Shown piece after piece: positions 8,291 through 16,940 of a stretch of 64,000 bases of DNA (within the stretch, counting starts at the first letter, position 1; each line of letters opens with the position of its first letter). The DNA is from Alkalithermobacter thermoalcaliphilus JW-YL-7 = DSM 7308 (lineage in GTDB: Bacteria > Bacillota > Clostridia > Peptostreptococcales > Peptostreptococcaceae): positions 1,226,001-1,290,000 of the forward strand of contig LSFY01000001.1 in the NCBI GenBank assembly GCA_001584565.1. Direction: 5' to 3'. The notes under the pieces were generated by a model, which was not told the DNA's origin, made no database searches, and was given only the letters and a program-made list of their open reading frames with translations. Position numbers and translations under genes: made by a program.

Positions 8291-9139
8291 CTATATTTTC
8301 CCATAATTTTTTCCAATTTCAGTCTGTGCACAATATAATGTCTTATGATGTGTCCAAAATAACCTTATGTCATTACCTACCTGAATTAACATAGTATTGT
8401 AAACTCCATCATACATTTGTTTAAAATCAAGATGTCTATTCCAGTTTGAAATCAAACTGTCATCTACTTTTTTATATACATAATTTAGTGTTGTTGTAGT
8501 AGTCCAAAACAAATGTACATAATTATTAGAATCACACAGAATATTTATATTAGTAGTATCTAAATTTCTATCACTTATTTTTTCAGGAACAAGCCATCTT
8601 TTATAAACTTTATTAAACATTCTATAATAAAGTTGAATTTTGCTATTGTTATAAGCTCTATATATTAAATGTATATTGTTTTTACTATCAATATCAATTT
8701 TATATGAACTATACTCATCATATACAACTTCTCCTAATTTGTACTTTTCTAAATCAATATTATTAATAGAGTAATGAATTAAATTATAATTATTTGCTTT
8801 TATATTGAGAACAACTATAAATATATCTATGTTGAAGTTGTCAATACACATTTTTATACCATTAAATTTATTGTGTTGTATATCAAGCACCGTTAAAACA
8901 TCTTTTTTTGTACCGCTATCTAAATACTGTAGATGTATTAGATTTCCATAAGAATTTATACATATTATATGAATTGTATCTTCGTTTATATCTGCACAAA
9001 AACATTCTACATTTTGTTCAATAATATAATTTTCTAATTTTTGTTCTTCCTTGATAATTTGCATATGTAAATTTTTATCATCTATATAAAATAAATATGT
9101 ACTTTCATCTTTATTTACTATATATTTTTCTTCGTTCAT
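8291..9139 (-). CDS. Propeller-like surface-type protein, first paralogue (N-terminal part)
   Basis: 282 residues from ATG 9139, which follows a GGGGGG ribosome site; the frame also extends six residues further to a TTG. The sequence is a series of short beta-strand repeats with aromatic and HIxxIY-type motifs (THIICINSYGNLIHLQYLD, NNIHLIYRAYNNSKIQLYYR, NYVHLFWTTT, NDIRLFWTHH), like sialidase-type propellers. The protein ends with a short off-frame tail (GKNYGKI) just after an A6 tract; a -1 shift there joins a coiled-coil tail. No signal peptide. It heads a three-member array transcribed toward 5271. Confidence 0.6.
   Translation of the reverse strand: MNEEKYIVNKDESTYLFYIDDKNLHMQIIKEEQKLENYIIEQNVECFCADINEDTIHIICINSYGNLIHLQYLDSGTKKDVLTVLDIQHNKFNGIKMCIDNFNIDIFIVVLNIKANNYNLIHYSINNIDLEKYKLGEVVYDEYSSYKIDIDSKNNIHLIYRAYNNSKIQLYYRMFNKVYKRWLVPEKISDRNLDTTNINILCDSNNYVHLFWTTTTTLNYVYKKVDDSLISNWNRHLDFKQMYDGVYNTMLIQVGNDIRLFWTHHKTLYCAQTEIGKNYGKI
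8306..8312 (-). other. Slippery A AAA AAT heptamer / homopolymer at a frame junction
   Basis: On the minus strand the zero-frame codons read GGA AAA AAT TAT. A -1 slip on A AAA AAT gives TTA TGG GAA AAT and continues into the coiled-coil frame. The same fusion would result from one extra A in the run. Confidence 0.5.
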
Positions 9140-9263
9140 GTGTAGCCCCCCACACAACCAAGCGTATATATAAATATATATTCTAAACTTTGAAATAATA
9201 TTTTGTTTTTAAAAATATGACTTGTTCACAATTTAGTAGAGTATATAGATTTTTTTGCATTAT

Positions 9264-9292
9264 AAAAAGAGACTCTATATAGAGTCTCTTTT
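9264..9292 (-). terminator. Terminator of the structured RNA
   Basis: A 12-bp perfect stem (AAAGAGACTCTA and complement) with a tiny loop, followed on the minus strand by CTTTTTATAATG. It immediately follows the structured RNA. Confidence 0.85.
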
Positions 9293-9489
9293 AACCCGAG
9301 GTACCGTTAGCTCATCAAATTCACACCCAGGTTCACCTAGGTGGGTGCTCTGTCTACACCTTCTGACTTCCACATACCCTGTGTGGCTTGCCATCTAGTG
9401 TAGAACTCAAGCTCCCGTATACAATTTGTAGGTTGAATTTACATAAGCTTCTACGAATACCCCAGGACGAAATTCTTATTAACTTGTTT
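9293..9489 (-). ncRNA. ssrS: Structured non-coding RNA, candidate 6S RNA
   Basis: About 195 bases, markedly more GC-rich than the surroundings, with no open reading frame, flanked by a promoter and a terminator. The ends pair in a long irregular stem: 9458-9466 with 9295-9303 (nine pairs), and GAATTT/AAATTC at 9435-9440 with 9317-9322. Inside lies a large bubble whose 3' side carries a small hairpin (CACCCA/TGGGTG) and an apical stem closed by TCTACAC/GTGTAGA with an inner CCACA/TGTGG hairpin. A closing stem, open central bubble with a 3'-side hairpin and ~195-nt length are the architecture of 6S RNA, which sequesters sigma-A RNA polymerase. I did not match it by sequence to a known member. 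Confidence 0.55.
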
Positions 9490-9495
9490 GTTATT

Positions 9496-9524
9496 ATTAT
9501 ATACCAATTTCATTTCTTTTAAAA
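9496..9524 (-). promoter_or_regulatory. Promoter of the structured RNA
   Basis: Minus strand TATAAT at 9501-9496, with a weak -35 TTTTAA at 9524-9519 and 17-base spacing. Transcription would start near 9489, at the edge of the folded RNA. Confidence 0.55.
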
Positions 9525-9570
9525 CTGTTTTTACATTCCAATTTATAATTTTTTTACATACTTTTTACAT

Positions 9571-10077
9571 TTATTCTTCGCTGCTATTACCAAGGAACTG
9601 ACCTAGCATTTTCATATTTCCTAAGTTTTTTGAACTTAGTAAGCCTTCTCCATCATCTGATTGAATAAGGCTTTTTAAAAGAGATATTTTTTCTCTCATA
9701 TCTAATGCTTTACTCAAAGTATCCTTTGTCTCTTTAGGAAAAACTTCTATCATTTCCTTTATCATCATATTTTTTTTATCTTTTTTATCCATACTTCTGA
9801 AAAATTCTATTTTATCAACACTTTCCTCATCTTGTTCTATATTATTTAACTTTCTTATCCTATGTACAAGTTCTAATATGTTTTCCGCTTTGCCCAAAAG
9901 TATTCTCTCTTCTTTATCTAAATATTTTTTACTTCTTGATAAAAGCTCTATGCTCCTTTCCATTGCGTCATCATCTAAATTTATGATTCCTCTAAATTTA
10001 TTGTCTTTTTCATTTTTCAAATTACTATCCTTTAAAAGCAATACTGCTAATCCTAATAATATTATTTTTTCATCCAA
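9571..10077 (-). CDS. Conserved-looking hypothetical protein, 168 residues
   Basis: It starts at TTG 10077 after a GGGGGTG ribosome site. After a short hydrophobic start (IILLGLAVLLL) the protein is charged and predicted helical (SRSKKYLDKEERILLGKAENILELVHRIRKL). The C-terminal ~50 residues are helix plus a loop rich in Gly, Ser and Leu (LLSSKNLGNMKMLGQFLG). I do not recognise the family. It is divergent from the small basic protein at 10193 with about 115 bases between, so the two probably share a promoter region. Confidence 0.65.
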   Translation of the reverse strand: MDEKIILLGLAVLLLKDSNLKNEKDNKFRGIINLDDDAMERSIELLSRSKKYLDKEERILLGKAENILELVHRIRKLNNIEQDEESVDKIEFFRSMDKKDKKNMMIKEMIEVFPKETKDTLSKALDMREKISLLKSLIQSDDGEGLLSSKNLGNMKMLGQFLGNSSEE

Positions 10078-10192
10078 TACAAAACACCCCCTACTAAATA
10101 ATATTATTCATTCTATATATTATGTTGTTTTTATAAAATCGGTTACTTTTTTAAGAATTATTTCATATACATATAAAAAGAGGAGGTGTCTT

Positions 10193-10396
10193 ATGAAAGT
10201 AGACAAAGAAAAACTAAAATCAATAAAAGATAAATATCAGGGTAAATCTGAAGATGAGCTTTTAGAGGAGTTAAAAAAAATGAGCACTGGTAAAAATTCT
10301 GAGGATCAAGCTAAAATAATCGAAAAATTAAAAACTTTACTTAATGAAAACCAAAGAAAAAAATTAGATCAAATAATGAAAAAATTAAGTAAATAA
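10193..10396 (+). CDS. Small charged helical protein, 67 residues
   Basis: The start is ATG 10193, chosen because AGGAGGTG lies just upstream; the frame is open far upstream but without another good start. The protein is Lys/Glu-rich, without cysteine, and predicted to be two or three helices (EDELLEELKKMSTGKNSEDQ and following). A strong terminator follows directly. The function is unknown. It is divergent from 9571-10077 and convergent with the histidine operon. Confidence 0.65.
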   Translation: MKVDKEKLKSIKDKYQGKSEDELLEELKKMSTGKNSEDQAKIIEKLKTLLNENQRKKLDQIMKKLSK

Positions 10397-10419
10397 TCCC
10401 CTAAAATCAGGGGATTATT
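10392..10419. terminator. Bidirectional terminator ending the hut operon and the small gene
   Basis: Ten-base-pair stem AATAATCCCC with its complement GGGGATTATT and an 8-base loop, then TTTATTTT. It sits between the convergent small gene and fchA. Confidence 0.85.
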
Positions 10420-11061
10420 TTATTTTAATCTTTCATGAACTTGATTTAATATATTATCATTTATTTTTTTGCCTTCCTCTAAAATGTCTTGGCATTCTTT
10501 GTTCATATTGTTTACTAACTCCTGATCATCTATACCTAATAGGTTTACTTTAACATTTAAAATAGCTCCTTCAAGTCCAGAGTATACAAGAAGACTTCCA
10601 ACTCCTAAATCAGTTATAGCATTTTGATTTCCATACTCTATAAAGTATTCCATTAACCTCAAAGCCTCAAGCGAAAGTTTCGCAGTTTTTAAAGGAACTT
10701 GCGTAGATTTTATAGTAGCTTGTTGTATAGCTTCTTTTCTTATTTTCTTTTCCTCTTCAGTTTCTTTAGGAAGTTTAAATGCTTTCATAACCTCATTAAA
10801 AGATTTTGTATCTTCATCTATAAGATTTAAAAACTCATCTCTAATATTTCCTAACTTTTCAAATCTTGATTTAAATTCTTCTTTTATAGCTTCATCTAAA
10901 GCTTCATATTTTTTCTTTCCAAAACTTAAATTTGCCATCATCCTAGATAAACTTACTCCTAAGTTTGATGAAAGAGCTGAAACAGATCCACCTCCTGGAG
11001 CTGGAGATGACGAATCAACTTGATCCGAAAAATCTTTAATTGTCAAATCAACTAACCTCAT
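10420..11061 (-). CDS. fchA: Formimidoyltetrahydrofolate cyclodeaminase
   Basis: 213 residues, the full length of the stand-alone cyclodeaminase. The N-terminal motif DSSSPAPGGGSVSALSSNLG is the signature of the family. It converts 5-formimino-THF to 5,10-methenyl-THF and ammonia, the step that follows FtcD. It is last in the operon hutH-hutU-ftcD-hutI-fchA, ten bases after hutI, so one-carbon units from histidine enter the folate pool, as in purinolytic and amino-acid-fermenting clostridia. Confidence 0.93.
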   Translation of the reverse strand: MRLVDLTIKDFSDQVDSSSPAPGGGSVSALSSNLGVSLSRMMANLSFGKKKYEALDEAIKEEFKSRFEKLGNIRDEFLNLIDEDTKSFNEVMKAFKLPKETEEEKKIRKEAIQQATIKSTQVPLKTAKLSLEALRLMEYFIEYGNQNAITDLGVGSLLVYSGLEGAILNVKVNLLGIDDQELVNNMNKECQDILEEGKKINDNILNQVHERLK

Positions 11062-11071
11062 TTTTACCTCC

Positions 11072-12331
11072 TTAGTATATTACATTTCCTTTTTCTACAA
11101 CAAGCTTACCTTCTTTATAAACTCTATACACATGATTTATTCCAAAATGATACATTATATAATCTATATTAGGAGCATCAAATATAACAAGGTCTGCTTT
11201 TTTACCTACTTCTATAGATCCTACTTCATCAGCTTTATCTATAGCAAAAGCTGCGTTTATTGTAACAGCAGTTAAAACTTCGCTTGGAGTCATTTTTAAT
11301 CCTAAAGAACCTAGCTGCATTATTAATTGAATATTTTCAGTAGGACAACTTCCTGGATTATAATCAGTAGATAAAGATACAGCTACTCCTAAGTCTATCA
11401 TTTTTCTGGCATTTGCATAGTTTTTCATTAAGTTAAAAGATGTTCCTGGCAATATGTTAGCTATTACATTGTTTTTTGCCATATCTTCCATTCCTTTTTC
11501 ACTTGCTGCCATTAAATGATCTGCTGATATTGCTCCTAACTGTGCTGATAGTTCTGCTCCACCTAGCGATACTATTTCGTCTGCATGAATTTTTATTTTA
11601 AAACCTAGCTTTTTAGCTTCATTTAATATCCTTCTAGTTTGCTCTACACTAAATACATTATCTTCACAAAATACATCGCAAAATTCAGCTAACTTAAGCT
11701 CTTTAATCTTAGGGAGCATATTTATAACTTCATCTACATACTCATCTGGATTATCTTTATATTCTAAAGGAATAGCATGTGCTCCTAAAAATGTAGACAC
11801 TATGTCTACTGGATGATCTTGGTTTAACTTTTGAGCTACCTTAAGCTGTTTTATTTCAGTATCTAACTCAAGGCCATATCCACTTTTTGCTTCAACTGTT
11901 GTAGTTCCATAAGAAAGCATTATATCTAAACTTTTCTTAGCCTTTTCATACAATTCATCAAAAGATGCATTTTTTGTTGCTTTTACAGTGCTTAATATTC
12001 CACCACCACTTTTTAATATATCAAGGTATGAAACCCCACTTAGTTTAAGAGCAAACTCATTTTCTCTAGAACCCCCATGAACTAAGTGAGTATGAGCATC
12101 TATAAGCCCAGGGGTTACAGTTAACCCCTTTGCATCATGTATTTGTGTATTACTATCTACTAACTTATCGTTAAAACCTTCTCCTAAATCTACAAATTTC
12201 CCATCTTTAATAGCTACATATGCATTTTTTAATATCTGTATATCTCTCATTTTTTCTTTTGTTCTAGGCTTATTATCGCCTCTCATAGTAACTAAATTTC
12301 CTATGTTTTTTATAATTAAATCAGCTTTCAT
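11072..12331 (-). CDS. hutI: Imidazolonepropionase
   Basis: 419 residues, typical length. Amidohydrolase metal motifs are in place: GLIDAHTHLVHGGSREN (~78-92), TFLGAHAIP, IHADEI and STDYNPG. It hydrolyses 4-imidazolone-5-propanoate to N-formimino-L-glutamate, the third step of histidine degradation, in the cytoplasm. It is seven bases downstream of ftcD, consistent with one transcript. Confidence 0.96.
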   Translation of the reverse strand: MKADLIIKNIGNLVTMRGDNKPRTKEKMRDIQILKNAYVAIKDGKFVDLGEGFNDKLVDSNTQIHDAKGLTVTPGLIDAHTHLVHGGSRENEFALKLSGVSYLDILKSGGGILSTVKATKNASFDELYEKAKKSLDIMLSYGTTTVEAKSGYGLELDTEIKQLKVAQKLNQDHPVDIVSTFLGAHAIPLEYKDNPDEYVDEVINMLPKIKELKLAEFCDVFCEDNVFSVEQTRRILNEAKKLGFKIKIHADEIVSLGGAELSAQLGAISADHLMAASEKGMEDMAKNNVIANILPGTSFNLMKNYANARKMIDLGVAVSLSTDYNPGSCPTENIQLIMQLGSLGLKMTPSEVLTAVTINAAFAIDKADEVGSIEVGKKADLVIFDAPNIDYIMYHFGINHVYRVYKEGKLVVEKGNVIY

Positions 12332-12338
12332 TTTTCAT

Positions 12339-13235
12339 CTACTCCATTAAACTAGTTTCTAATACTTTATCCATTGAGAACCCTTCAAGCCCTAAGTAAT
12401 AACAAGCACAATCTACTAAAGCTTCCATAGGAACAAGACCTATTATTTCACTACCTAAAACAGGCACTCCATATCTTTTAGCTTCCATTTTTACTGTTTC
12501 AAAAACTCTGTATATAGCTGTTTTTGTATAATCTGTCAAATTCATTGTAACTTGAACTATACCCTTTTCTGGCATTTCAACAGCTCCTGCTTTACAATAT
12601 CTAAATCCTCCACTTGAATGTCTTATTGCTTTTGCTATTTTATTTGCTATTTCGATATTTGTTGTTCCAAGGTTTATATTGTATGCAACTAAAGGCATTC
12701 TAGCTCCTACAGCTGTAACACCTGCTGTTGGGTGAATAGTATCAGGACCAAAATCTGGTTTCCAGTTAGGATCTTTTAATTTTTCTGGCATTCCCTCAAA
12801 TTGTCCTTTTCTTATTGTAGCTAAATTTTCTCTTTCTGGTTTTGTAGCTGACTTTTCATATAAAAATACTGGTATATTATATCTTTCGCTTATTTCCTTT
12901 GCTACCTCTTTAGATAATTGTACTGCTTCTTCAACAGTCATATTTTTCACAGGAATAAACGGAACTACATCAGATGCTCCCATTCTTGAATGTTGTCCTG
13001 AATGTTTTGTCATATCTATTTCTTTAGTGGCAACCCCTATAGCCTCTACAACAGCATTTTTAACAGCTTCAGGCTCACCAAGAACTGTTACTACAACTCT
13101 ATTATAATCCTTATCTGGTTCATAATTTATAAGTTTTACACCTTCTTTTCCTCTAAAAGGTTGAACTATTCTTTCAATTTTGTCTAAATCTCTACCTTCA
13201 CTAAAATTTGGCACACATTGAACTACTTTTTTCAT
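12339..13235 (-). CDS. ftcD: Glutamate formimidoyltransferase
   Basis: 298 residues from ATG 13235, chosen because AAAGGGG lies upstream; a 14-residue in-frame extension has no such site. The opening VVQCVPNFSEGRD and the HPTAGVTAVGARMPLVAYN motif are diagnostic for the formiminotransferase domain. It transfers the formimino group from formiminoglutamate to THF, releasing glutamate. The separate cyclodeaminase (fchA) supplies the second half of the animal bifunctional enzyme. Confidence 0.95.
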   Translation of the reverse strand: MKKVVQCVPNFSEGRDLDKIERIVQPFRGKEGVKLINYEPDKDYNRVVVTVLGEPEAVKNAVVEAIGVATKEIDMTKHSGQHSRMGASDVVPFIPVKNMTVEEAVQLSKEVAKEISERYNIPVFLYEKSATKPERENLATIRKGQFEGMPEKLKDPNWKPDFGPDTIHPTAGVTAVGARMPLVAYNINLGTTNIEIANKIAKAIRHSSGGFRYCKAGAVEMPEKGIVQVTMNLTDYTKTAIYRVFETVKMEAKRYGVPVLGSEIIGLVPMEALVDCACYYLGLEGFSMDKVLETSLME

Positions 13236-13251
13236 AAGAATACCCCTTTCA

Positions 13252-15282
13252 CTATTTATTTTCAAGTGCTTTATCAACTAAGTCAGATACTAAACTATCA
13301 CTTGCTATATATGGAAGAGTTATATGATCTTTACCTTTATTCATTTCATTATACTCCATACAAGTAGTTATAGAATTTTCATTTCTTGCCCAAGCACGTC
13401 TTGAAACTCCACACATAGTATCCCAAGGCATAGCTCTTTTTAGTATTTCATCTACTCTTTCACTTCCATCTAATACCATACCAAATCCACCATTTATAGA
13501 CTTACCTATTCCTACTCCTCCACCATTATGAAGAGCTATTAAACTCATTCCTCTTGCAGCATTACCAGCAAAACAGTGAGTTGCCATTTCTGCCATTATA
13601 TTACTTCCATCTTTGATATTTGAAGTTTCTCTAAAAGGTGAGTCAGTTCCTCCTGTATCATGATGATCTCTTCCAAGCATTACAGGTCCTATTTCTCCAT
13701 TTCTTACCATTTCATTGAATTTAAGTGCTATTTTTGTTCTTCCCATAGCATCTTGGTAAAGTATTCTTGCTTGAGTACCTACAACTAGTTTGTTTTTATC
13801 AGCATCTTTTATCCATATATAATTGTCTCTATCTTGATATCTTCTATTTGGGTCGATACATTCCATAGCTGCTTTATCAGTCTTTAATAAATCTTCGTAT
13901 TTACCACTTAAACATATCCATCTAAAAGGTCCATAACCGTAATCAAATAATTGAGGCCCTAAAATATCTTCAACATAAGATGGGAATATAAAACCATCTT
14001 TTTCATTTACTCCATTTTTAGCTATTTCCTTTACTCCTGCATCATATACAGCTTTCATAAAGCTATTTCCATAATCAAAGAAGTAAGTTCCTCTTTCATG
14101 TAAAGTTTTTATAAGTTCATAGTGACGAACAAGGGATCTATCTACTAATTGTTTGAATTTATTTTTATCTTGAGCTAGAAGTTGTGTTCTTTCTTCAAAT
14201 GTTAATCCTTGAGGACAATAACCACCTTCATATACTGCATGACATGAAGTTTGATCTGATAAAAGATCTATGTGAACATTGTTTTCAACTGCATATTCTA
14301 AAAGATCAACTACATTTCCATAATATGCTATTGCACATTTTTCTTTTTTGTCCATATACTCCTTTGCAATTTCAAAAGCTTCTTTAGGACTTTGTACTAT
14401 TTTACTTACCCATCCTTGTGAGTATCTAGTTTGAATTCTAGAATAATCTACTTCTGCTATTATTCCTACTCCGTTAGCTATTTCTATAGCTTTTCCTTGA
14501 GCACCACTCATTCCACCAAGACCTGAAGTTACAAATAATTTTCCGCTTAAATCACCATCTTCAGGTATACCTAGTACTAATCTTCCAGCATTTAATAAAG
14601 TATTATAAGTTCCATGAACTATACCTTGAGGACCTATATACATCCATCCTCCAGCAGTCATTTGTCCGTAGTTTGCAACACCTAAAGCTGATGCTCTATT
14701 AAAATTATCTAAATCATCAAACATTCCTATCATAAGCCCATTTGTTACTATAACTCTAGGTGCTTCAATACTAGATTTAAATAATCCAACAGGATGACCA
14801 GAGCTTATAACTAAAGTCTGTTCATTTGTCATTTCTTCTAGATATTTTTTTATTAATCTATATTGCATCCAGTTTTGACAAACCTGTCCTGTTTCTCCAT
14901 ATGTAACAAGTTCATATGGATAAAGGGCTATATCAAAATCTAAGTTATTATCTATCATAACTTGAAATGCTTTTCCTTCTATGCAATTTCCCTTATATTC
15001 ATCTATAGGTTTTGCCTTTATATTTCCTTCTGGTCTAAATCTATATCCATATATTCTCCCTCTTGTTAAAAGTTCATCTAAAAATTCAGGTGCTAATGTT
15101 TCGTGTAGCTCTTCAGGTACATATCTTAATGCATTTTTAAGAGCAAGTTTTATTTCATCTTTTGTTAAATTTAACTCTCTTTTCGGAGCTCTTCTAATTC
15201 CTTCTACAAACTTTGGCATATCAGGTAAAGTATTATCAAGTTTTATAGTCATAGCTTTTGATATATCGATATTTGATATCAT
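13252..15282 (-). CDS. hutU: Urocanate hydratase
   Basis: 676 residues, longer than the ~555-residue proteobacterial form, matching the longer type found in several Firmicutes. The NAD-binding segment TSGLGGMSGAQGKA (~250) and the DHHDTGGTDSPFRET motif are seen. It uses tightly bound NAD+ to hydrate urocanate to imidazolonepropionate. It is twelve bases after hutH and is followed by ftcD after sixteen bases. Confidence 0.96.
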   Translation of the reverse strand: MISNIDISKAMTIKLDNTLPDMPKFVEGIRRAPKRELNLTKDEIKLALKNALRYVPEELHETLAPEFLDELLTRGRIYGYRFRPEGNIKAKPIDEYKGNCIEGKAFQVMIDNNLDFDIALYPYELVTYGETGQVCQNWMQYRLIKKYLEEMTNEQTLVISSGHPVGLFKSSIEAPRVIVTNGLMIGMFDDLDNFNRASALGVANYGQMTAGGWMYIGPQGIVHGTYNTLLNAGRLVLGIPEDGDLSGKLFVTSGLGGMSGAQGKAIEIANGVGIIAEVDYSRIQTRYSQGWVSKIVQSPKEAFEIAKEYMDKKEKCAIAYYGNVVDLLEYAVENNVHIDLLSDQTSCHAVYEGGYCPQGLTFEERTQLLAQDKNKFKQLVDRSLVRHYELIKTLHERGTYFFDYGNSFMKAVYDAGVKEIAKNGVNEKDGFIFPSYVEDILGPQLFDYGYGPFRWICLSGKYEDLLKTDKAAMECIDPNRRYQDRDNYIWIKDADKNKLVVGTQARILYQDAMGRTKIALKFNEMVRNGEIGPVMLGRDHHDTGGTDSPFRETSNIKDGSNIMAEMATHCFAGNAARGMSLIALHNGGGVGIGKSINGGFGMVLDGSERVDEILKRAMPWDTMCGVSRRAWARNENSITTCMEYNEMNKGKDHITLPYIASDSLVSDLVDKALENK

Positions 15283-15294
15283 ATTTTCCCCTCC

Positions 15295-16821
15295 CTAGTT
15301 TAAAGTTCCTATAACTTTTTCTATTTCCTTAACTAACATATTAGATCTAACTATTTCTTCGCATTTATTTATTTCTTTATACATAACTATATCATCTTTT
15401 ATTGTATCGGTATGTTTTCTAACTATCTCATATGCGATTTTACTTCCTTCACCTAACCCTTTGTTTCCCGCTAAATCTATTGCTTGACAAGCTGCTAGTA
15501 TTTCCATGGCAATAACAGATCTAGTATTTTCAAGTATTTCTCTTGCTTTTCTAGCTGCTATTGTTCCCATAGAAACATGATCTTCTTGATTTGCAGAAGA
15601 AGGTATAGAATCTACAGAAGCAGGGTGAGCTAATACTTTGTTTTCTGAAACTAATGAAGCTGCAGAGTATTGAACTATCATAAATCCAGAGTTAATTCCT
15701 CCATTTTGAGTTAAAAATGCTGGAAGATTACTTAGCGCTGGATTAACTAATCTTTCTAATCTTCTTTCAGAAACGTTTGCAAGCTCTGCAATAGCTATAC
15801 CTAAAAAGTCAAAACTTAGTGCCATAGGCTGACCGTGGAAGTTTCCTCCTGATATAATTTGACTTTCATCAGGAAATATTAATGGGTTGTCTGTAGCTGA
15901 ATTTATTTCTATATTTATTTTTTCTTTTACATATTCAATTGCATCTTTGCTTGCTCCGTGAATTTGAGGTATACATCTTAACACATATGCATCTTGAACT
16001 CTAATTTGCCCCTGCTCAGTTGTCATATTACTTCCTTGAAGAATTCTTAGCATATTCTTAGCTGTATTAATTTGCCCCTTGTGAGGCCTTACTCTATGTA
16101 CTTTTTCATCAAATGCTGTAACAATACCATTTAGAGCTTCCATAGTAAGCGATGCAGCTATATCTGCTATTTTCGAAAGATTAATAGCGTCATAAACAGT
16201 TAAAGCTCCTACTGCTGTCATTGCCTGTGTTCCATTTATTAATGCAAGTCCTTCCTTTGATGTAAGATCTATAGGTGAAATTCCTGCCCTTTGTAAAGCT
16301 TCTTTTCCACTTAATCTTTCACCTTCATACATAGCTTCTCCTTCACCTATCATAACAAGCACCATATGTGATAAAGGAGCTAAATCCCCAGATGATCCTA
16401 AAGATCCTTTTTCTGGTATTATAGGATGAACACGTTTATTTAACATCTGTATTAAAGTATTTAATGTTTGAAGTCTAACTCCTGAGTTTCCTTTTGAAAG
16501 TGCATTTATCCTAAGTAGCATAATAGCCCTTACTATATCCTCAGGAAAACAATTTCCAACGCCACACGCGTGACTTATTATTAAATTTCTCTGAAGCATT
16601 TTTGTTTCTTCTTTTGATATTGTTACATCAGAAAATTTTCCAAACCCTGTTGTAATTCCGTATACTATCTTTTCTTCTTGTACTAGTTTGTCTACAAGGT
16701 ATCTTGATTTTTCAACGTTTTTTATGGCCTCATCTGATAACTCTACTTGGTAATAATCTCTAGATACTTTTACAATATCTTCAATAGTTAGATCATTACC
16801 TGTTATTATTACTTTATTCAT
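15295..16821 (-). CDS. hutH: Histidine ammonia-lyase
   Basis: 508 residues, usual length. It eliminates ammonia from L-histidine to give urocanate and is the first gene of the operon. The active-site loop reads GSLGSSGDLAPLSH, so the residues that form the MIO electrophile are Ser143-Ser144-Gly145 instead of the usual Ala-Ser-Gly. The rest of the catalytic set (YGITTGFG near residue 58, QDAYVLRCIPQIHGA) is intact. Ribosome site AGGGGGA precedes ATG 16821. Other MIO enzymes (PAL, TAL, aminomutases) are unlikely given the hut context. Confidence 0.94.
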   Translation of the reverse strand: MNKVIITGNDLTIEDIVKVSRDYYQVELSDEAIKNVEKSRYLVDKLVQEEKIVYGITTGFGKFSDVTISKEETKMLQRNLIISHACGVGNCFPEDIVRAIMLLRINALSKGNSGVRLQTLNTLIQMLNKRVHPIIPEKGSLGSSGDLAPLSHMVLVMIGEGEAMYEGERLSGKEALQRAGISPIDLTSKEGLALINGTQAMTAVGALTVYDAINLSKIADIAASLTMEALNGIVTAFDEKVHRVRPHKGQINTAKNMLRILQGSNMTTEQGQIRVQDAYVLRCIPQIHGASKDAIEYVKEKINIEINSATDNPLIFPDESQIISGGNFHGQPMALSFDFLGIAIAELANVSERRLERLVNPALSNLPAFLTQNGGINSGFMIVQYSAASLVSENKVLAHPASVDSIPSSANQEDHVSMGTIAARKAREILENTRSVIAMEILAACQAIDLAGNKGLGEGSKIAYEIVRKHTDTIKDDIVMYKEINKCEEIVRSNMLVKEIEKVIGTLN

Positions 16822-16863
16822 AGCTATCCCCCTGTATTAAATGGTTGTTAATTTTAAATATTC

Positions 16864-16893
16864 TATATTTTTCGTATTTTTCCTTCAAGTCAA
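16864..16893 (-). promoter_or_regulatory. Candidate promoter of the hut operon
   Basis: Minus-strand TTGACT (16893-16888) is followed after 18 bases by AATATA (16869-16864). It lies between the LacI terminator and hutH, so the operon has its own promoter. Confidence 0.45.
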
Positions 16894-16910
16894 TTACAAT
16901 TTAATACGAA
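16871..16910. repeat. 8-bp inverted repeat flanking the hut -35 region, possible operator
   Basis: TTCGTATT (16871-16878) and its exact complement AATACGAA (16903-16910) are 24 bases apart, with centres about three helical turns apart, on either side of the -35 hexamer. This would suit a dimeric or tetrameric repressor. Which protein binds is unknown. Confidence 0.4.
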
Positions 16911-16919
16911 CAAAAAAAA

Positions 16920-16940
16920 GAAGCAGGAAATCCCTACCTC
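16920..16940 (-). terminator. Terminator of the LacI-family regulator gene
   Basis: GAGGTAGG pairs with CCTGCTTC (two wobble pairs), followed on the minus strand by a run of eight T. The regulator's stop codon is in the stem. Confidence 0.75.

Noticed and set aside
9293-9489. T-box, SRP RNA or RNase P RNA
   Set aside because: There is no GGTGGNACC motif, no GGAAGCAGC SRP loop and no GAGGAAAGTCC of RNase P; the architecture fits 6S better.
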